Numbered from the stretch's first letter, positions 1-8,139 are shown. The stretch: 35,644 bases of DNA from Planctomycetota bacterium (GCA_029777335.1 JAKOSN010000014.1:1-35644), one strand, 5' to 3'. Numbers and translations are program-made. The notes: generated by a model not told the origin, from the sequence alone.

Positions 1-69
1 CTGGCGAACCGGGCGGACGGTCGGCATGAAAGGGTTCGGGGTCTTCACCGGCTGAGTGACAACGGTATG

Positions 70-264
70 TCAGTAATCCCCTCGGCGGTCGCCGGCCACG
101 GCGTTGTGCAGTTTCCAGTAGGTGACATCGTAGGCCGCCCTGGTGCCCAGGACCGGGTGTCCTCGGTACTTGCCGCAGAAGCCGACGAGCTTGTGGATAT
201 CGTTCTTGAACTGGTTGAAGCCTCGCTCCACGTCATGCCACTTGCGGCAGCCGTTCCCGACCAT
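70..264 (-). CDS. Unrecognised protein fragment, probably a decayed gene
   Basis: A minus-strand frame of 64 codons with protein-like, aromatic-rich composition (motifs GFNQFKNDIHKLVGFC and AAYDVTYWKLHN) that I do not recognise. The frame is open upstream for about ten codons back to a TAA near 294, without an obvious ribosome site. It ends at a TGA (70-72 region), but the same frame stays open to the window edge (residues HTVVTQPVKTPNPFMP and on), so the TGA may be a nonsense mutation in a longer gene. It lies beside the degraded integrase module and may be cargo or neighbouring debris. The overlapping plus-strand frame 67-330 looks like a shadow. Function unknown. Confidence 0.35.
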   Translation of the reverse strand: MVGNGCRKWHDVERGFNQFKNDIHKLVGFCGKYRGHPVLGTRAAYDVTYWKLHNAVAGDRRGDY

Positions 265-359
265 CCGGGCGATGGTCTCCGCCAGGTCACAGGTTTAGTT
301 TTTTTTTACACGAAGTCGATGCCATGGTAATGCGTACCTGTGCACTCGCGCACTCGATA

Positions 360-386
360 CACCGCCGGGCGATTACCTCGGCGGTG
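360..386 (+). terminator. Hairpin, possible terminator
   Basis: Perfect 8-bp arms CACCGCCG (360-367) and CGGCGGTG (379-386) around an 11-nt loop, followed by CTTCGTTTTG. This suits a weak intrinsic terminator reading rightward, but no gene is recognised immediately upstream on the plus strand. The stretch 265-521 otherwise shows no gene; it also contains a run of T at about 299-307. Confidence 0.35.
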
Positions 387-521
387 CTTCGTTTTGCGGT
401 GCGGGGCGTCGTGACCAGTCCATCCCTAACCGCATGTCCCCCGCTCCCTGCGGGGTGATGGTGTCATGGCCGCGTCAGTCGAGGCTGAGCCGGCGCTCCC
501 CTCCCTCCACGGTGGCGACTT

Positions 522-689
522 TCATCGCATTGTGGACCGAGAAATTCTCAAATAAGCGGGCGGGAACCCGCCACGACGCACCATGGCGAAGAACTGATCG
601 CGCGAGAACCGGAACCGCGCGCAGATCTCGCCGGGCGTCAGGTACACTCCCTCATGGGTTGCCGTGGTTGATACTGCCGATACTGCCAT
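522..689 (-). CDS. Small AlpA/excisionase-type DNA-binding protein
   Basis: I chose the ATG at 689, which gives 55 aa (start MAVSAVSTTATHEG) and has an AGGAG about 9 nt upstream on the minus strand. The core LTPGEICARFRFSRDQFFAM followed by VRRGGFPPAYLRISRSTMR has the pattern of an AlpA-like winged helix: a turn after 'Ctrl-type' residues EICARF, recognition helix SRDQFFAMVRRG, then a wing beginning FPPA. Family members usually continue with a Trp after such a wing strand; here the next codon is TGA, so the C-terminus may be clipped by a point mutation. Such proteins control excision or transcription in integrative elements, which fits the integrase 560 bp away. The longer upstream frame to 875 has no supporting start. 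Confidence 0.6.
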   Translation of the reverse strand: MAVSAVSTTATHEGVYLTPGEICARFRFSRDQFFAMVRRGGFPPAYLRISRSTMR

Positions 690-934
690 GCGATCGTCTC
701 CTCTCCCGATGGTGATGATGCCGACGCGAGTGTGCGATATCCGGCCACGGAGCCGCAAATCGACAATGGAGGGGTGTCCTGGTGGTGGTGTCTCAGGTGC
801 CCCGCACAGTTCGGGTTTGTCGGGTTTTGGCGATGAAAATTCGTGTACATGTACTCTGTAGAACCCAACACGCATCCCGGACGGTCCCCCATGAGGGGGA
901 TGATGTGGGGGTGGTGGAGTGGGGGTGAGTGGTG

Positions 935-1154
935 TTACCCGTGGCCTGCACGGGTGAGCAGTTCAATCAGGGCAGCGCGCGGGATAAGCCGCCGCTTGCC
1001 GACCTTGACAAATTGCAGCTCGCCGCGATTCATGAGCGTGTGCCGAGTGGTTCGGGAGAGACCGACAAACTCAGCGGCCTGAGGGACCCCTAATGTCCCC
1101 CGCTCCAGGATGGTATGCGGCGCCTGGGGCGTCTGCGCTGGTTTTCTTGGTCAT
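935..1154 (-). pseudogene. Excisionase-family helix-turn-helix protein, frameshifted
   Basis: Reading leftward, an ATG at 1154 with AGGAAGG 10 nt upstream starts MTKKTSADAPG, then the frame must shift by one near the CCCC run at about 1127-1131 to reach the conserved body: GVPQAAEFVGLSRTTRHTLM then NRGELQFVKVGKRRLIPRAA and a final LIELLTRAGHG with TAA at 935. The body is a textbook excisionase (HTH_17, MerR-like) domain: helix-turn-helix AAEFVGLSRTT followed by the wing VKVGKRRLIP. The whole span is 220 nt, one more than a multiple of three, consistent with a single extra base. It is divergent from the integrase at 1251, with 96 bp between starts, the usual place for a directionality factor. 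Either a real lesion or a base-calling error. Confidence 0.6.
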
Positions 1155-1250
1155 TTGGTGCTACCTTCCTGCTACGATGGGATGTCTCTACACACTAGTT
1201 TACGCAGGGGTGCCAAGGGGGACCGGGCCACTTTTTTCGAGGTGTTGGCG

Positions 1251-1818
1251 ATGGCAGGGAAACGAAGGCGACCACAAGGGGAAGGGGATTCATTACAAGG
1301 AATCTTGCCACCTGTGGGTGGCCAGGGTGCAGATTGGAGTGCAGGTGAACGGCAAACCCAAATACAAGGAGTTGTCGGCGAGCACACAGAGGCTTCTTCT
1401 GGAGAAGAAGGAAGCGTTCCTCAAGGACCTGCAAGCCGGCTGGCTTTCCGAGAACACCCTGGCTAGCGCCACCTTTTCGCAGTACCTGGACCTGTGGTTG
1501 GCCAGCGTCAAACGATCGCGTCATCTCTCGACGTGGCAGTCCTACGAGCGATGTGTCAGGCTGCACATCAAGCCTACCCTTGGCGGGTACAAGATGACCG
1601 ATTTGCGGGCCATCCGTTTTGAAGCGGCGTTTGCCGAGCGAGCAGCCAATGGGTGCTCCGTCGGCAACCGCAAGAAGATTGCCGAGGTCATCCACGCGGC
1701 GCTCGAGCACGCGGTGCGCACGGACGTCCTCCCGCGCAACCCGTTCGCCCTGGTCAAACCCACATCCACCCCCGCCGAGATTGTCCCGTTCGCAGTTGAT
1801 GAGATAGGGAGAATCTAG
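1251..1818 (+). pseudogene. Tyrosine recombinase/integrase, N-terminal part
   Basis: The natural start is the ATG at 1251 (GAGGTG 7 nt upstream), giving MAGKRRRPQGEG, after which a one-base shift at the GGGG near 1288 is needed to enter the frame IHYKESCHLWVARVQIGVQV. That frame holds the arm-binding domain (about KPKYKELSASTQRLLLEKK) and the SAM-like core-binding domain (TFSQYLDLWLASVKRSRHLS and RCVRLHIKPTLGGYK). It ends at a TAG at 1816-1818 inside the linker to the catalytic domain (EIGRI-stop-KAAVGNRLEALF); the same frame continues the conserved sequence past the stop, so the TAG is a nonsense mutation. Phage/ICE-type integrase, almost certainly non-functional as read. Longer upstream starts at 1093 or 1110 have no family support. 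Confidence 0.8.
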
Positions 1819-2395
1819 AAGGCTGCCGTGGGGAACCGGCTCGAAGCCTTGTTCCAGTTAGCGATCGGGACGGGACCCAGGCAGGGGGAGTTACTCGGCT
1901 TGCAGTGGGTGGATGTTGATTTTGCGGGTGGCGCCTCAGGCACGCCGTAGCCTGGACCAGCGCCAGGACGGGGGCTTCCTCCTCAAGGAACCTAAATCCC
2001 GACATGGTCGGCGGGTAGTGACGCTCCCCAGTTTTTGTGTGGTTGCTCTGCACGAGCACCGCAAGCGCATGCTCGCCGAGGGGCAGGACGTCCACGCAGG
2101 AACCATCTTCGTCACCAAAACGGGAAACCACATCGGCAAAAGCAACTTTGTTCGTACCGTCCACCAGCCACTGCTCGAACAGGCAAAAATCCCCTACCGG
2201 AGGTTTCACACGTTCCGCCACACCCACGCCAGCCAGCTACTGGCCAGCGGCGTCAATCCTGTGGATATGGCGCGACGATTAGGGGACAAAGTCGAAACCA
2301 TCATGCGTGCATATGCACACTGGATTCCCACCGGGGGAGACAACCTGGCCGACAAGGTCGAGAACCTGTACAGGCAGGTGGCGTCAAACCAGTGA
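1819..2395 (+). pseudogene. Tyrosine recombinase/integrase, catalytic part
   Basis: Continues the integrase after the TAG at 1816. Frame 1819-1945 gives GTGPRQGELLGLQWVDVDF, which contains the first catalytic Arg (box I, usually GxRxGELLxLxW; here GPRQGELL). A second frameshift between about 1922 and 1945 leads to the frame from RSLDQRQDGGFLLKEPKSRH onwards. There the beta-hairpin Lys (LLKEPKSRHGRR), box II HTFRHTHAS (H-x-x-R), and the nucleophile Tyr in MRAYAHW are all visible. The protein ends at 2395, 158 bp before the tRNA-derived attachment site, the usual arrangement for an element integrated in a tRNA gene. The catalytic residues survive, so decay is recent or the breaks are sequence errors. 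Confidence 0.82.
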
Positions 2396-2553
2396 CTTCC
2401 ACCTGTCAAAAGTCCCCGCTACAGGTTGTAGAGTGCCGAACAATGGGGGATGAAAAAAGGTAGGCTGGAAAGGAAGAAAACGCCGGATTTCGCCGAGCAA
2501 ACGTACAATCTTGAACCATGGCGAGCAGTGACGCAAGGGAGTCAAAAAAGGCG

Positions 2554-2595
2554 TTCGTAAAGCGGGGGTTGTGGGTTCAAATCCCACCATCGGCT
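2554..2595 (+). other. Attachment site: 3' half of a tRNA-Thr(CGT) gene
   Basis: The 42 bases read as the 3' half of a class I tRNA, element by element: anticodon loop TTCGTAA (2554-2560, anticodon CGT), 3' anticodon strand AGCGG, variable loop GGGTT, T arm GTGGG-TTCAAAT-CCCAC (2571-2587), 3' acceptor strand CATCGGC and discriminator T; CCA is not encoded. The 5' half is missing: the five bases before the loop (AGGCG) do not pair with AGCGG, and no GCCGATG acceptor strand lies upstream. A break exactly at the anticodon loop is the classic crossover of tyrosine integrases that use tRNA genes; the E. coli tRNA-Thr(CGU) gene thrW is a known site of this kind. The integrase ends 158 bp upstream. 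Confidence 0.75.
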
Positions 2596-2714
2596 TTTCT
2601 ATAATCGCCGCAAGGACAATTCCCTGCAGTGTTTATTTCTCTTGTTATCTCGCGTTATTCCCCCTCCGCTGCTACGTCTCGACCTTGTCACCTTCTTACG
2701 AGATCCTCCAAGTA

Positions 2715-3971
2715 TCATCGTCCCACGGGAAGAGTCAGTGTAGGGATCGTTCCCACGGACTGCCGTTTGAAATCCAGCTGCTTGAGTTGGAGCATCAGGA
2801 GCAGCGTGGCCTTCGTCTCCTGATCCCGGTCATCCACATAGTACCAATGATCGCGATACCAGATGGCCAGGTAAGCGCCCGCCGGGGGTTTGTGGCGGTG
2901 CCCTTTGCAAACGTGTACCTGAAAAAGCCCCTCGGTGGCCTCGTTCGGATTGACCCCATTGGGTTCTCGAACCAGTCCGGCGGCCACATGCTCGGGCGGA
3001 ATCTCAACCCCGTTGGCGAGGAAGAAGAGGGCTTGCGCTGTGGACCGGAGGGTAAGCTGCAGGATCGGCACAGGAGGGGTGTGGTTTTTCGCGGGGTCGG
3101 GAACCCCCGAGGCCACCACCAGTTCGTAGCGCTCGCGCCCCGGCACGAGATTCAGGAGCCCAACCAACTCGCCCAGTTCCGGGCTACCCAGCCCCGATGG
3201 GTTGACTTGCAGAACCAGCCGTTTTTCGTGCTTGACCAGTATCCACGTCTTGCCGCCAGCCTGGGGCTGATACTCAAACCCAGACCTGGCCGCTTCCACC
3301 ACGGCCGCAGCCGTTACGGCGTTCGCAGGTAGCGGACCACTCAGATCGGTGGTCCTGTCCTCGGCGTGAACAGAGAGGAGTTCTCGGTCCTGGGCCACCT
3401 GGAAGAGTTCACTTGCCCGGCGAAACCGTTCAAAGTCCGGCGGGATGTCTCGAAGCGGGCCGCTCGGTGGAACGAGGTTCGGGACCCCGTTCATCCGATC
3501 AACCCAGATCCGAAAGATGCTGGACACTGGCCATCCCGACTGCCCCAGGAACACCAATGTCTCCGCCGTGATTGGAGTGAGAAACTGACGCACCGTGGTG
3601 CCGTCATCCTGGGGCGTGAGGCTCACCGTGGGGCGGTTCGCCCCGGTGACCGAAACGAAAGGCAAGATCATCTCGAAAGCCCGGAACAGATTGCCGCTTG
3701 ACTCGGTGCTAAAAAAGGGACGTGCCTCAGCGGACGTGGACAGTTCGTATTGTGCGGCGATAGCAGCAACGTCCAGGTTCTGAGGGGCCTCGACGTAGCG
3801 CAAGCGGACGATGTTCTTGAGGAGTTGTTCCTCATCCACCCGCTGCACGGCGGAAGCGTACCGCCCGTGTGTCCGCTCGATCGCCTTCGGACCGAAGGCA
3901 CAGCCGGCACAGGTTCCGAGAAGAAGTGCGAGCAAGCCACCCCAGATTACCTGGACCACGTGCGCTGTCAT
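2715..3971 (-). CDS. Planctomycete-type lipoprotein of unknown function
   Basis: A 418-aa protein starting at ATG 3971. The N-terminus is a hydrophobic signal (VIWGGLLALLLG) ending in a lipobox-like GTCAGC; lipidation would be at Cys24 or, less likely, Cys21. The mature part begins GPKAIERTHGRYASAVQRVD and contains the block EEQLLKNIVRLRYVEAPQNL, which I associate with uncharacterised exported proteins of planctomycetes and some proteobacteria that recur with this motif. No enzymatic motif was seen. The ribosome site is weak (GGGCGGGACG region). Its end at 2715 faces the attachment site, so it is probably the first chromosomal gene to the right of the element. Likely outer- or inner-membrane anchored, facing the periplasm. 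Confidence 0.7.
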   Translation of the reverse strand: MTAHVVQVIWGGLLALLLGTCAGCAFGPKAIERTHGRYASAVQRVDEEQLLKNIVRLRYVEAPQNLDVAAIAAQYELSTSAEARPFFSTESSGNLFRAFEMILPFVSVTGANRPTVSLTPQDDGTTVRQFLTPITAETLVFLGQSGWPVSSIFRIWVDRMNGVPNLVPPSGPLRDIPPDFERFRRASELFQVAQDRELLSVHAEDRTTDLSGPLPANAVTAAAVVEAARSGFEYQPQAGGKTWILVKHEKRLVLQVNPSGLGSPELGELVGLLNLVPGRERYELVVASGVPDPAKNHTPPVPILQLTLRSTAQALFFLANGVEIPPEHVAAGLVREPNGVNPNEATEGLFQVHVCKGHRHKPPAGAYLAIWYRDHWYYVDDRDQETKATLLLMLQLKQLDFKRQSVGTIPTLTLPVGR

Positions 3972-4553
3972 GATCGTCCCGCCCAGGTGGCATCTCCACC
4001 GCGATACCGAAGATAGTTTCCCTGATACTATCGGCGCATTCGCCTCCGTACCGGCAAGAAAAAGTCAGGTTCCGGTCAAGTTGGTGGCAGCGCACCCATC
4101 AGCGGAACAGAAGGGAGTCGCAACGCACGCTGGATTCCCCTGTCGAAATCCTCCTGACATCTCCAGGTCACTCCTCTTCCAGACCGCCCTGCTGCGCCTT
4201 GTGGCCTGGTTGCCGCGAGGAGATCTCCTCCTCGCGGCGACTCCTCGCTGTCACTGTTTGGTCAAGAACTCATCAGCCGTGGTGAATGCGTGACCATTCC
4301 CAGAGTTCCCGTCTTTCCTTTTTCATGCATAAGTTTTTGCCAATCAGTGACTTTTTTGTGTTTGGCACTCCAGTTGCTTGCAGCGTTGCATTCTTCGCGA
4401 CACGTTCGGGGATCTTCACCCGAGCGCCCGAAGGTCCCTCTCCCAGGGCGTTCGATCGACTTCGAGCCTGGCGTGCTTGGCAAGGACCGATTGCGGTCAT
4501 GAAACGGTTTTGCACCACGGACAGACTTCCCGCTCCGAGAAGGAGGTTCATTC
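3972..4553. other. 580-bp intergenic region between divergent genes
   Basis: No coding frame here looks real. It contains a strong hairpin at 4212-4238: 11-bp perfect arms GCCGCGAGGAG and CTCCTCGCGGC around a 5-nt loop, without a T tract. It should hold the promoters of the divergent lipoprotein (-) and the DUF1559 gene (+), but I see no convincing -35/-10 pair for either. Confidence 0.5.
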
Positions 4554-5560
4554 GTGTCTTACCCTCGACTGCACCGCATTCGTGGAGCCCTTACTCTGAT
4601 CGAACTGTTGGTAGTGATCGCCATTCTTGCCCTCCTGATCGGCCTGCTCCTCCCCGCCGTTCAGAAAGTCCGAGAGGCCGCTGCCCGGCTGATATGCCAG
4701 AACAGCCTGAAACAACTGGCCCTCGCCGCGCACAACTACCACGACACAAACACCAGTTTTCCGTCCGCGCGGCCGTCGTCCCCCCAGTATGGCCACATGG
4801 TTCTGCTCCTCCCGTACATCGAGCAAGGGAACCTCGCCAACCGGTTTTCGCCGACCGCTCCAGGAGGTTTTGCAGACCCCATCAACCAGGGAGTCGCGAA
4901 CACGCGTCTCCCCCTCATCCTGGGTCCCTCCAACCCGGTGAAGATCCCGATCAAGATGCGCAAATCGAGCAAGACGGGGACCAGTTACGGCGCCTTCATC
5001 ACCGCGACCGGGATAACCACCGACCCCAACGATCCGACCATCCTGACCGGCTGGGGGATGGACTACTGGGTGAATCACGCCATCAGCAAGCCAACCTACA
5101 CCCTCGTCAACCCGACCGGCGGCGCCCCCAACCCCATTTTGAAGGGGACCAGGCCGACCATGGCGATGGTCACCGACGGCCTGTCGAACACCACCCTGTT
5201 CCTGGAACACGCGGGGTACGACAGGCACTACGTCCAGGGAGTTGGCATGCCGATGCCTGACACCGACGTGACACTCGATCAGCCGGGAGCCTGGGGCACG
5301 TGGCTGGGCTGGTGTGCCTTCCAGGTTCAGGGCTACCCCACCTACACCCCAGCTACCTACCCGACGAATCTGTCCAACATTCCCTCGGGGACCGACTGTG
5401 CGATCAATTGCAATAATTCTCAGGGAGTGTTTGGCTTCCACCCGGGGGGGCCAATGTGGCGATGGGAGACGGTAGCGTTCGCTTCCTGAGCACGACCACG
5501 AGCGTCGCGACGCTGATGTTCCTGGCCACGCGTGACGGCGGGGAGGTCCTCTCGGAATGA
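4554..5560 (+). CDS. DUF1559 prepilin-like protein, C-terminus in a shifted frame
   Basis: The start at 4554 (GAGAAGGAGG about 9 nt upstream) gives a type IV pilin-like N-terminus: a short leader, then [20 protein letters not shown] as the N-methylation/transmembrane helix, and the DUF1559 hallmarks [15 protein letters not shown] and [10 protein letters not shown]. The uninterrupted frame ends at 5489 with a non-family tail after FGFHPGGP. One more G in the 7-G run at 5444-5450 would restore the conserved DUF1559 ending ([19 protein letters not shown]) and carry the frame to TGA 5558-5560, which overlaps the next ATG as ATGA. The restored length is about 335 aa, usual for the family. Planctomycetes encode many such secreted pseudopilin-like proteins of unknown role. 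Confidence 0.88.
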
Positions 5561-6003
5561 CAAACCATGGCACCTCGGACCTGGACGCCGTCTGGACAGG
5601 CTGGCATCGCTGCGCCACGGGCTTTGCACTTGGGGCGTGCCTGCTCCTCGCCAGCGGATGTGGTCCCTCGGAGAAACCGTGTTTGGTGTCGGGGCAGGTC
5701 GTGGTGAATGGGCGCCCGGCGGAGGGAGTGTACGTCGTGTTGCACGGGCCAGGAGAGCCCGAGGGACAAACCTCTGCCTCAACCCGAACCGGACGTGACG
5801 GGGTATTTTCGCTTCAGGTGAGCGGTCCAGGCGACTACGCACTCACGCTCTTCTGGCCCAGTGTCACTGTCGAGGCAAACGAAACCATCGAGGGCGAGGA
5901 TCGCTTCAAGGGACGCTACCGCGATCCACACCATCGCTTCCAGAAAGTCGCGATTCGGGAGGGCGACAATTCCCTGGCGGCGATCAAGGTGAAAGCTCCC
6001 TGA
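5557..6003 (+). CDS. Small lipoprotein with transthyretin/carboxypeptidase-regulatory-like fold
   Basis: A 148-aa protein whose ATG (5557) overlaps the restored stop of the DUF1559 gene, so the two are probably translationally coupled. A hydrophobic signal (GFALGACLLLASGC) ends in a lipobox with Cys35. The mature part VSGQVVVNGRPAEGVYVVLH followed by RTGRDGVFSLQVSGPGDYAL is the signature of a one-domain, seven-strand carboxypeptidase-regulatory/transthyretin-like beta sandwich. This DUF1559-plus-lipoprotein pair recurs in planctomycetes; the lipoprotein is thought to be a surface or periplasmic adhesion-type module, but the function is not established. Confidence 0.8.
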   Translation: MTNHGTSDLDAVWTGWHRCATGFALGACLLLASGCGPSEKPCLVSGQVVVNGRPAEGVYVVLHGPGEPEGQTSASTRTGRDGVFSLQVSGPGDYALTLFWPSVTVEANETIEGEDRFKGRYRDPHHRFQKVAIREGDNSLAAIKVKAP

Positions 6004-6060
6004 GGAGCAACTGTTAGGATCTGCGGAACACGCTTCCCAGTGGTCCTTCCCGCTCCACTG

Positions 6061-6240
6061 ATGAGGATTCTCAGAATGCGGGCAATTTTCCTGGCATGCA
6101 GCATGATTGCGTTTCTGACGGGTTCGTCCGTGGCCGCAGACGCCCCGTTGATTCGGTCGAGGCAGTCTGGCACGTGGTCGGCGAAGGAAACCTGGGATCT
6201 CGGGCGCGTGCCCCGAGCGGGCGATCGAGTCGTTCCGCGC
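6061..6240 (+). pseudogene. N-terminal piece of the G8-domain protein (signal peptide and first G8 strands)
   Basis: From ATG 6061 (or 6076) the frame gives a Sec signal peptide (MRAIFLACSMIAFLTGSSVA, then ADAP) and the start of a G8 domain, SGTWSAKETWDLGRVPRAGD. At about 6230-6240 (GTCGTTCCGCGCC) the frame must change by one base to continue as AGHHVNYDVASKEVIRLVQI in the next entry. Left in this frame, the sequence becomes Arg-rich and non-conserved until 6342. Confidence 0.7.
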
Positions 6241-6250
6241 CGGGCACCAC

Positions 6251-7897
6251 GTGAATTACGACGTGGCCTCGAAAGAGGTCATTCGCCTGGTGCAGATCGC
6301 CGGAACCCTGGAATTCGCTTGCGATCGAAACACTCTCCTTGAGGCCGGCCTGATCAGTATTTCGTCGAGCGAGGAGCCCGCGGAAGAAGGCTTCGATTGC
6401 CACGCTTCTCCTCGCCCTCCCGTCGAGGGGAAAGCGCGGGCCGCTCTTCTGATCGGCAAACCTGGCTCCCCCATCCCGGTCGAATACACCGCCACCATCC
6501 GTCTGCACTACCTGGAGGGAATGGCTCGGGTGTCGTGCCCCGCTCTGATCAACTGCGGCGGGCGGATGGAGATTCACGGCGCACCCCTGCAGCGCACCTG
6601 GGTGAAGATGGAACGGGGAAGCGAGGTTGGCGCCACCACTGTCGCGCTCGCGGAACCGGTGCCGGATTGGAAGGAAGGCGATCAGGTGATCGTCACCAGC
6701 ACCAGGCGGCAACTCGACCGTCGAGGTGCGAGCGGTGGGTTCTTCGACAACGCCCAGACCGAGTCACGCCGGATTACTCGGGTCGGCAAACGAGATTTCA
6801 CGGGCGGCTATCCCCTGGCCTTCGACAGACCCCTGACCTACGCCCATTACGCCGATGGGAACTTCCGCGCCGAGGTCGCGAACCTCACCCGAAATGTGGT
6901 GGTGGAATCTGCCAACCCCGATGGCGTGCGCGCCCACACCATGATCCACAAGCACTCCGCCGGCTCGATCAGCTATGCGGAGTTCCGCCACCTGGGCAAG
7001 CGCGACGAACGCGGGAAGTACTCCCTGCACTATCACCTGTGCGGGCAAACGATGCGTGGCAGTTCGGTCATCGGCGCGTCCATCTGGGACAGCCACAACC
7101 GTTTCCTGACGATCCATGGCACCGACGCCCTCGTGGTCCGGGATTGTGTCGGCTACAAATGCGTCGGGCACGGTTTCTTCCTCGAAGACGGAAGCGAGAC
7201 CAACAACATTCTCGATCACAACCTCGCGGTCACGGTCGGACCGGGCAAGCCGCTGCCCAGGCAGGTGATGCCGTTCGACCTGAACCGAGGCGCCGGCTTC
7301 TGGTTTGCCAACTGCCAGAACGTCTTCACCCGTAATGTGGCGGTGGAATGCGCCGAGTATGGCTATCGCTTCGACTGCAAGCAGACCAAGGACTTCAACC
7401 CGATCCTCCCGATTCGTCAGCCAGACGGAACGGTGAAGAAGCAGGACACCCGCGTGATGCCGTTCATCCGTTTCCAGGATAACGAGGCGCACACGATGAA
7501 GTTCTTCTGCCTGAATCTGCGCGGCATCACGCGCCCAGAACGGGGGCTGGATCTCTATGGCCAGAACAAGACCCTGGCGAGCGAGGCCGCCGAAGCGATG
7601 CCCCAGCCGGGCAAGCCATTCTGGATCCGCGATTTCCGGTGCTGGGAAGCGAACTGGGCGATTCACCTCGGTACGACCGGCGTCTTTGTGGATGGCCTGG
7701 ATGTATTCCGCTCCGACGTGGCGATCTGGCGCTCGATCATGGATCGCTCGGGCTACCGCCGGATCACCACCCGGGAGATGCGCGTCAACGACATCCACAA
7801 TCCGCTCAGCATGGGCTTGCCCCCGCGTGAGGAGGAATCCGAAGGCCGTCGCTCCTTTGGAGGGGTGTCGAGTTTCAAGGATGAACTGCCCCCGTGA
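6251..7897 (+). CDS. G8-domain secreted protein, main part
   Basis: 548 aa as read. The first 60 residues complete a G8 domain (conserved glycines and beta strands; NYDVASKEVIRLVQIAGTLEF) whose beginning lies in the previous entry. After it comes a right-handed beta-helix/parallel-beta-like region with VRDCVGYKCVGHGFFLEDGS and LHYHLCGQTMRGSSVIGASI, resembling the region after G8 in CEMIP/KIAA1199-type hyaluronan-binding proteins, with a His/Asn-rich, asymmetric repeat pattern. No ATG-associated ribosome site supports 6251 as a true start, so the real gene probably begins at 6061. Likely an exported polysaccharide-binding or -degrading protein; the substrate cannot be read from the sequence. 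Confidence 0.8.
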   Translation: MNYDVASKEVIRLVQIAGTLEFACDRNTLLEAGLISISSSEEPAEEGFDCHASPRPPVEGKARAALLIGKPGSPIPVEYTATIRLHYLEGMARVSCPALINCGGRMEIHGAPLQRTWVKMERGSEVGATTVALAEPVPDWKEGDQVIVTSTRRQLDRRGASGGFFDNAQTESRRITRVGKRDFTGGYPLAFDRPLTYAHYADGNFRAEVANLTRNVVVESANPDGVRAHTMIHKHSAGSISYAEFRHLGKRDERGKYSLHYHLCGQTMRGSSVIGASIWDSHNRFLTIHGTDALVVRDCVGYKCVGHGFFLEDGSETNNILDHNLAVTVGPGKPLPRQVMPFDLNRGAGFWFANCQNVFTRNVAVECAEYGYRFDCKQTKDFNPILPIRQPDGTVKKQDTRVMPFIRFQDNEAHTMKFFCLNLRGITRPERGLDLYGQNKTLASEAAEAMPQPGKPFWIRDFRCWEANWAIHLGTTGVFVDGLDVFRSDVAIWRSIMDRSGYRRITTREMRVNDIHNPLSMGLPPREEESEGRRSFGGVSSFKDELPP

Positions 7898-8139
7898 CGA
7901 TCATCACCAGCGCGGTGCGAGAGGGAAACCTGGTGCGCATTCGCGGATCCGTCGCCGATACCAGCGACATCAAGAAGGTCCTGGTCAACGGCCGCCCGGC
8001 TCGATCCACGCGCGACCGCTTTGCCGAGTGGGAAATCACCCTGGAGGCACCCACGGGCAAACCATTCCCGGTGAGCGCGGTTTCCGAGGACGTCAATGGC
8101 CTGGTCGAGGGACGTCCCCATGTGGTGCGCGTTGAATAA
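7894..8139 (+). CDS. C-terminal domain of the G8 protein, or a separate 81-aa protein
   Basis: Begins at GTG 7894, overlapping the stop of the previous frame (GTGA), and encodes VREGNLVRIRGSVADTSDIK and VLVNGRPARSTRDRFAEWE, an Ig/beta-sandwich-like segment. The preceding frame ends KDELPP at a run of five C (7889-7893); a sixth C would join the two as LPPVTIITSAVREG in one protein. Secreted G8 proteins of this type often end in such a domain, so I favour one gene of about 690 aa with a one-base loss. The alternative is an independent overlapping gene using the AAGGA at 7877 as its ribosome site, but it has no signal peptide, which argues against it. Confidence 0.6.
   Translation: MTIITSAVREGNLVRIRGSVADTSDIKKVLVNGRPARSTRDRFAEWEITLEAPTGKPFPVSAVSEDVNGLVEGRPHVVRVE

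Noticed and set aside
70..689. TGA read as tryptophan in this genome
   Set aside because: Many intact genes in the window end in TGA (for example at 17571 and 33097), and Trp is encoded by TGG throughout, so the code is standard.
886..925. G-quadruplex and CCCCC-ATGA-GGGGG hairpin upstream of the AlpA-like gene
   Set aside because: Only three runs of five G plus GG pairs; possible but not convincing, and no regulated start lies close by on the proper strand.
2500..2600. A complete tRNA gene
   Set aside because: No 5' acceptor strand GCCGATG, D arm or 5' anticodon strand pairs with the visible 3' half.
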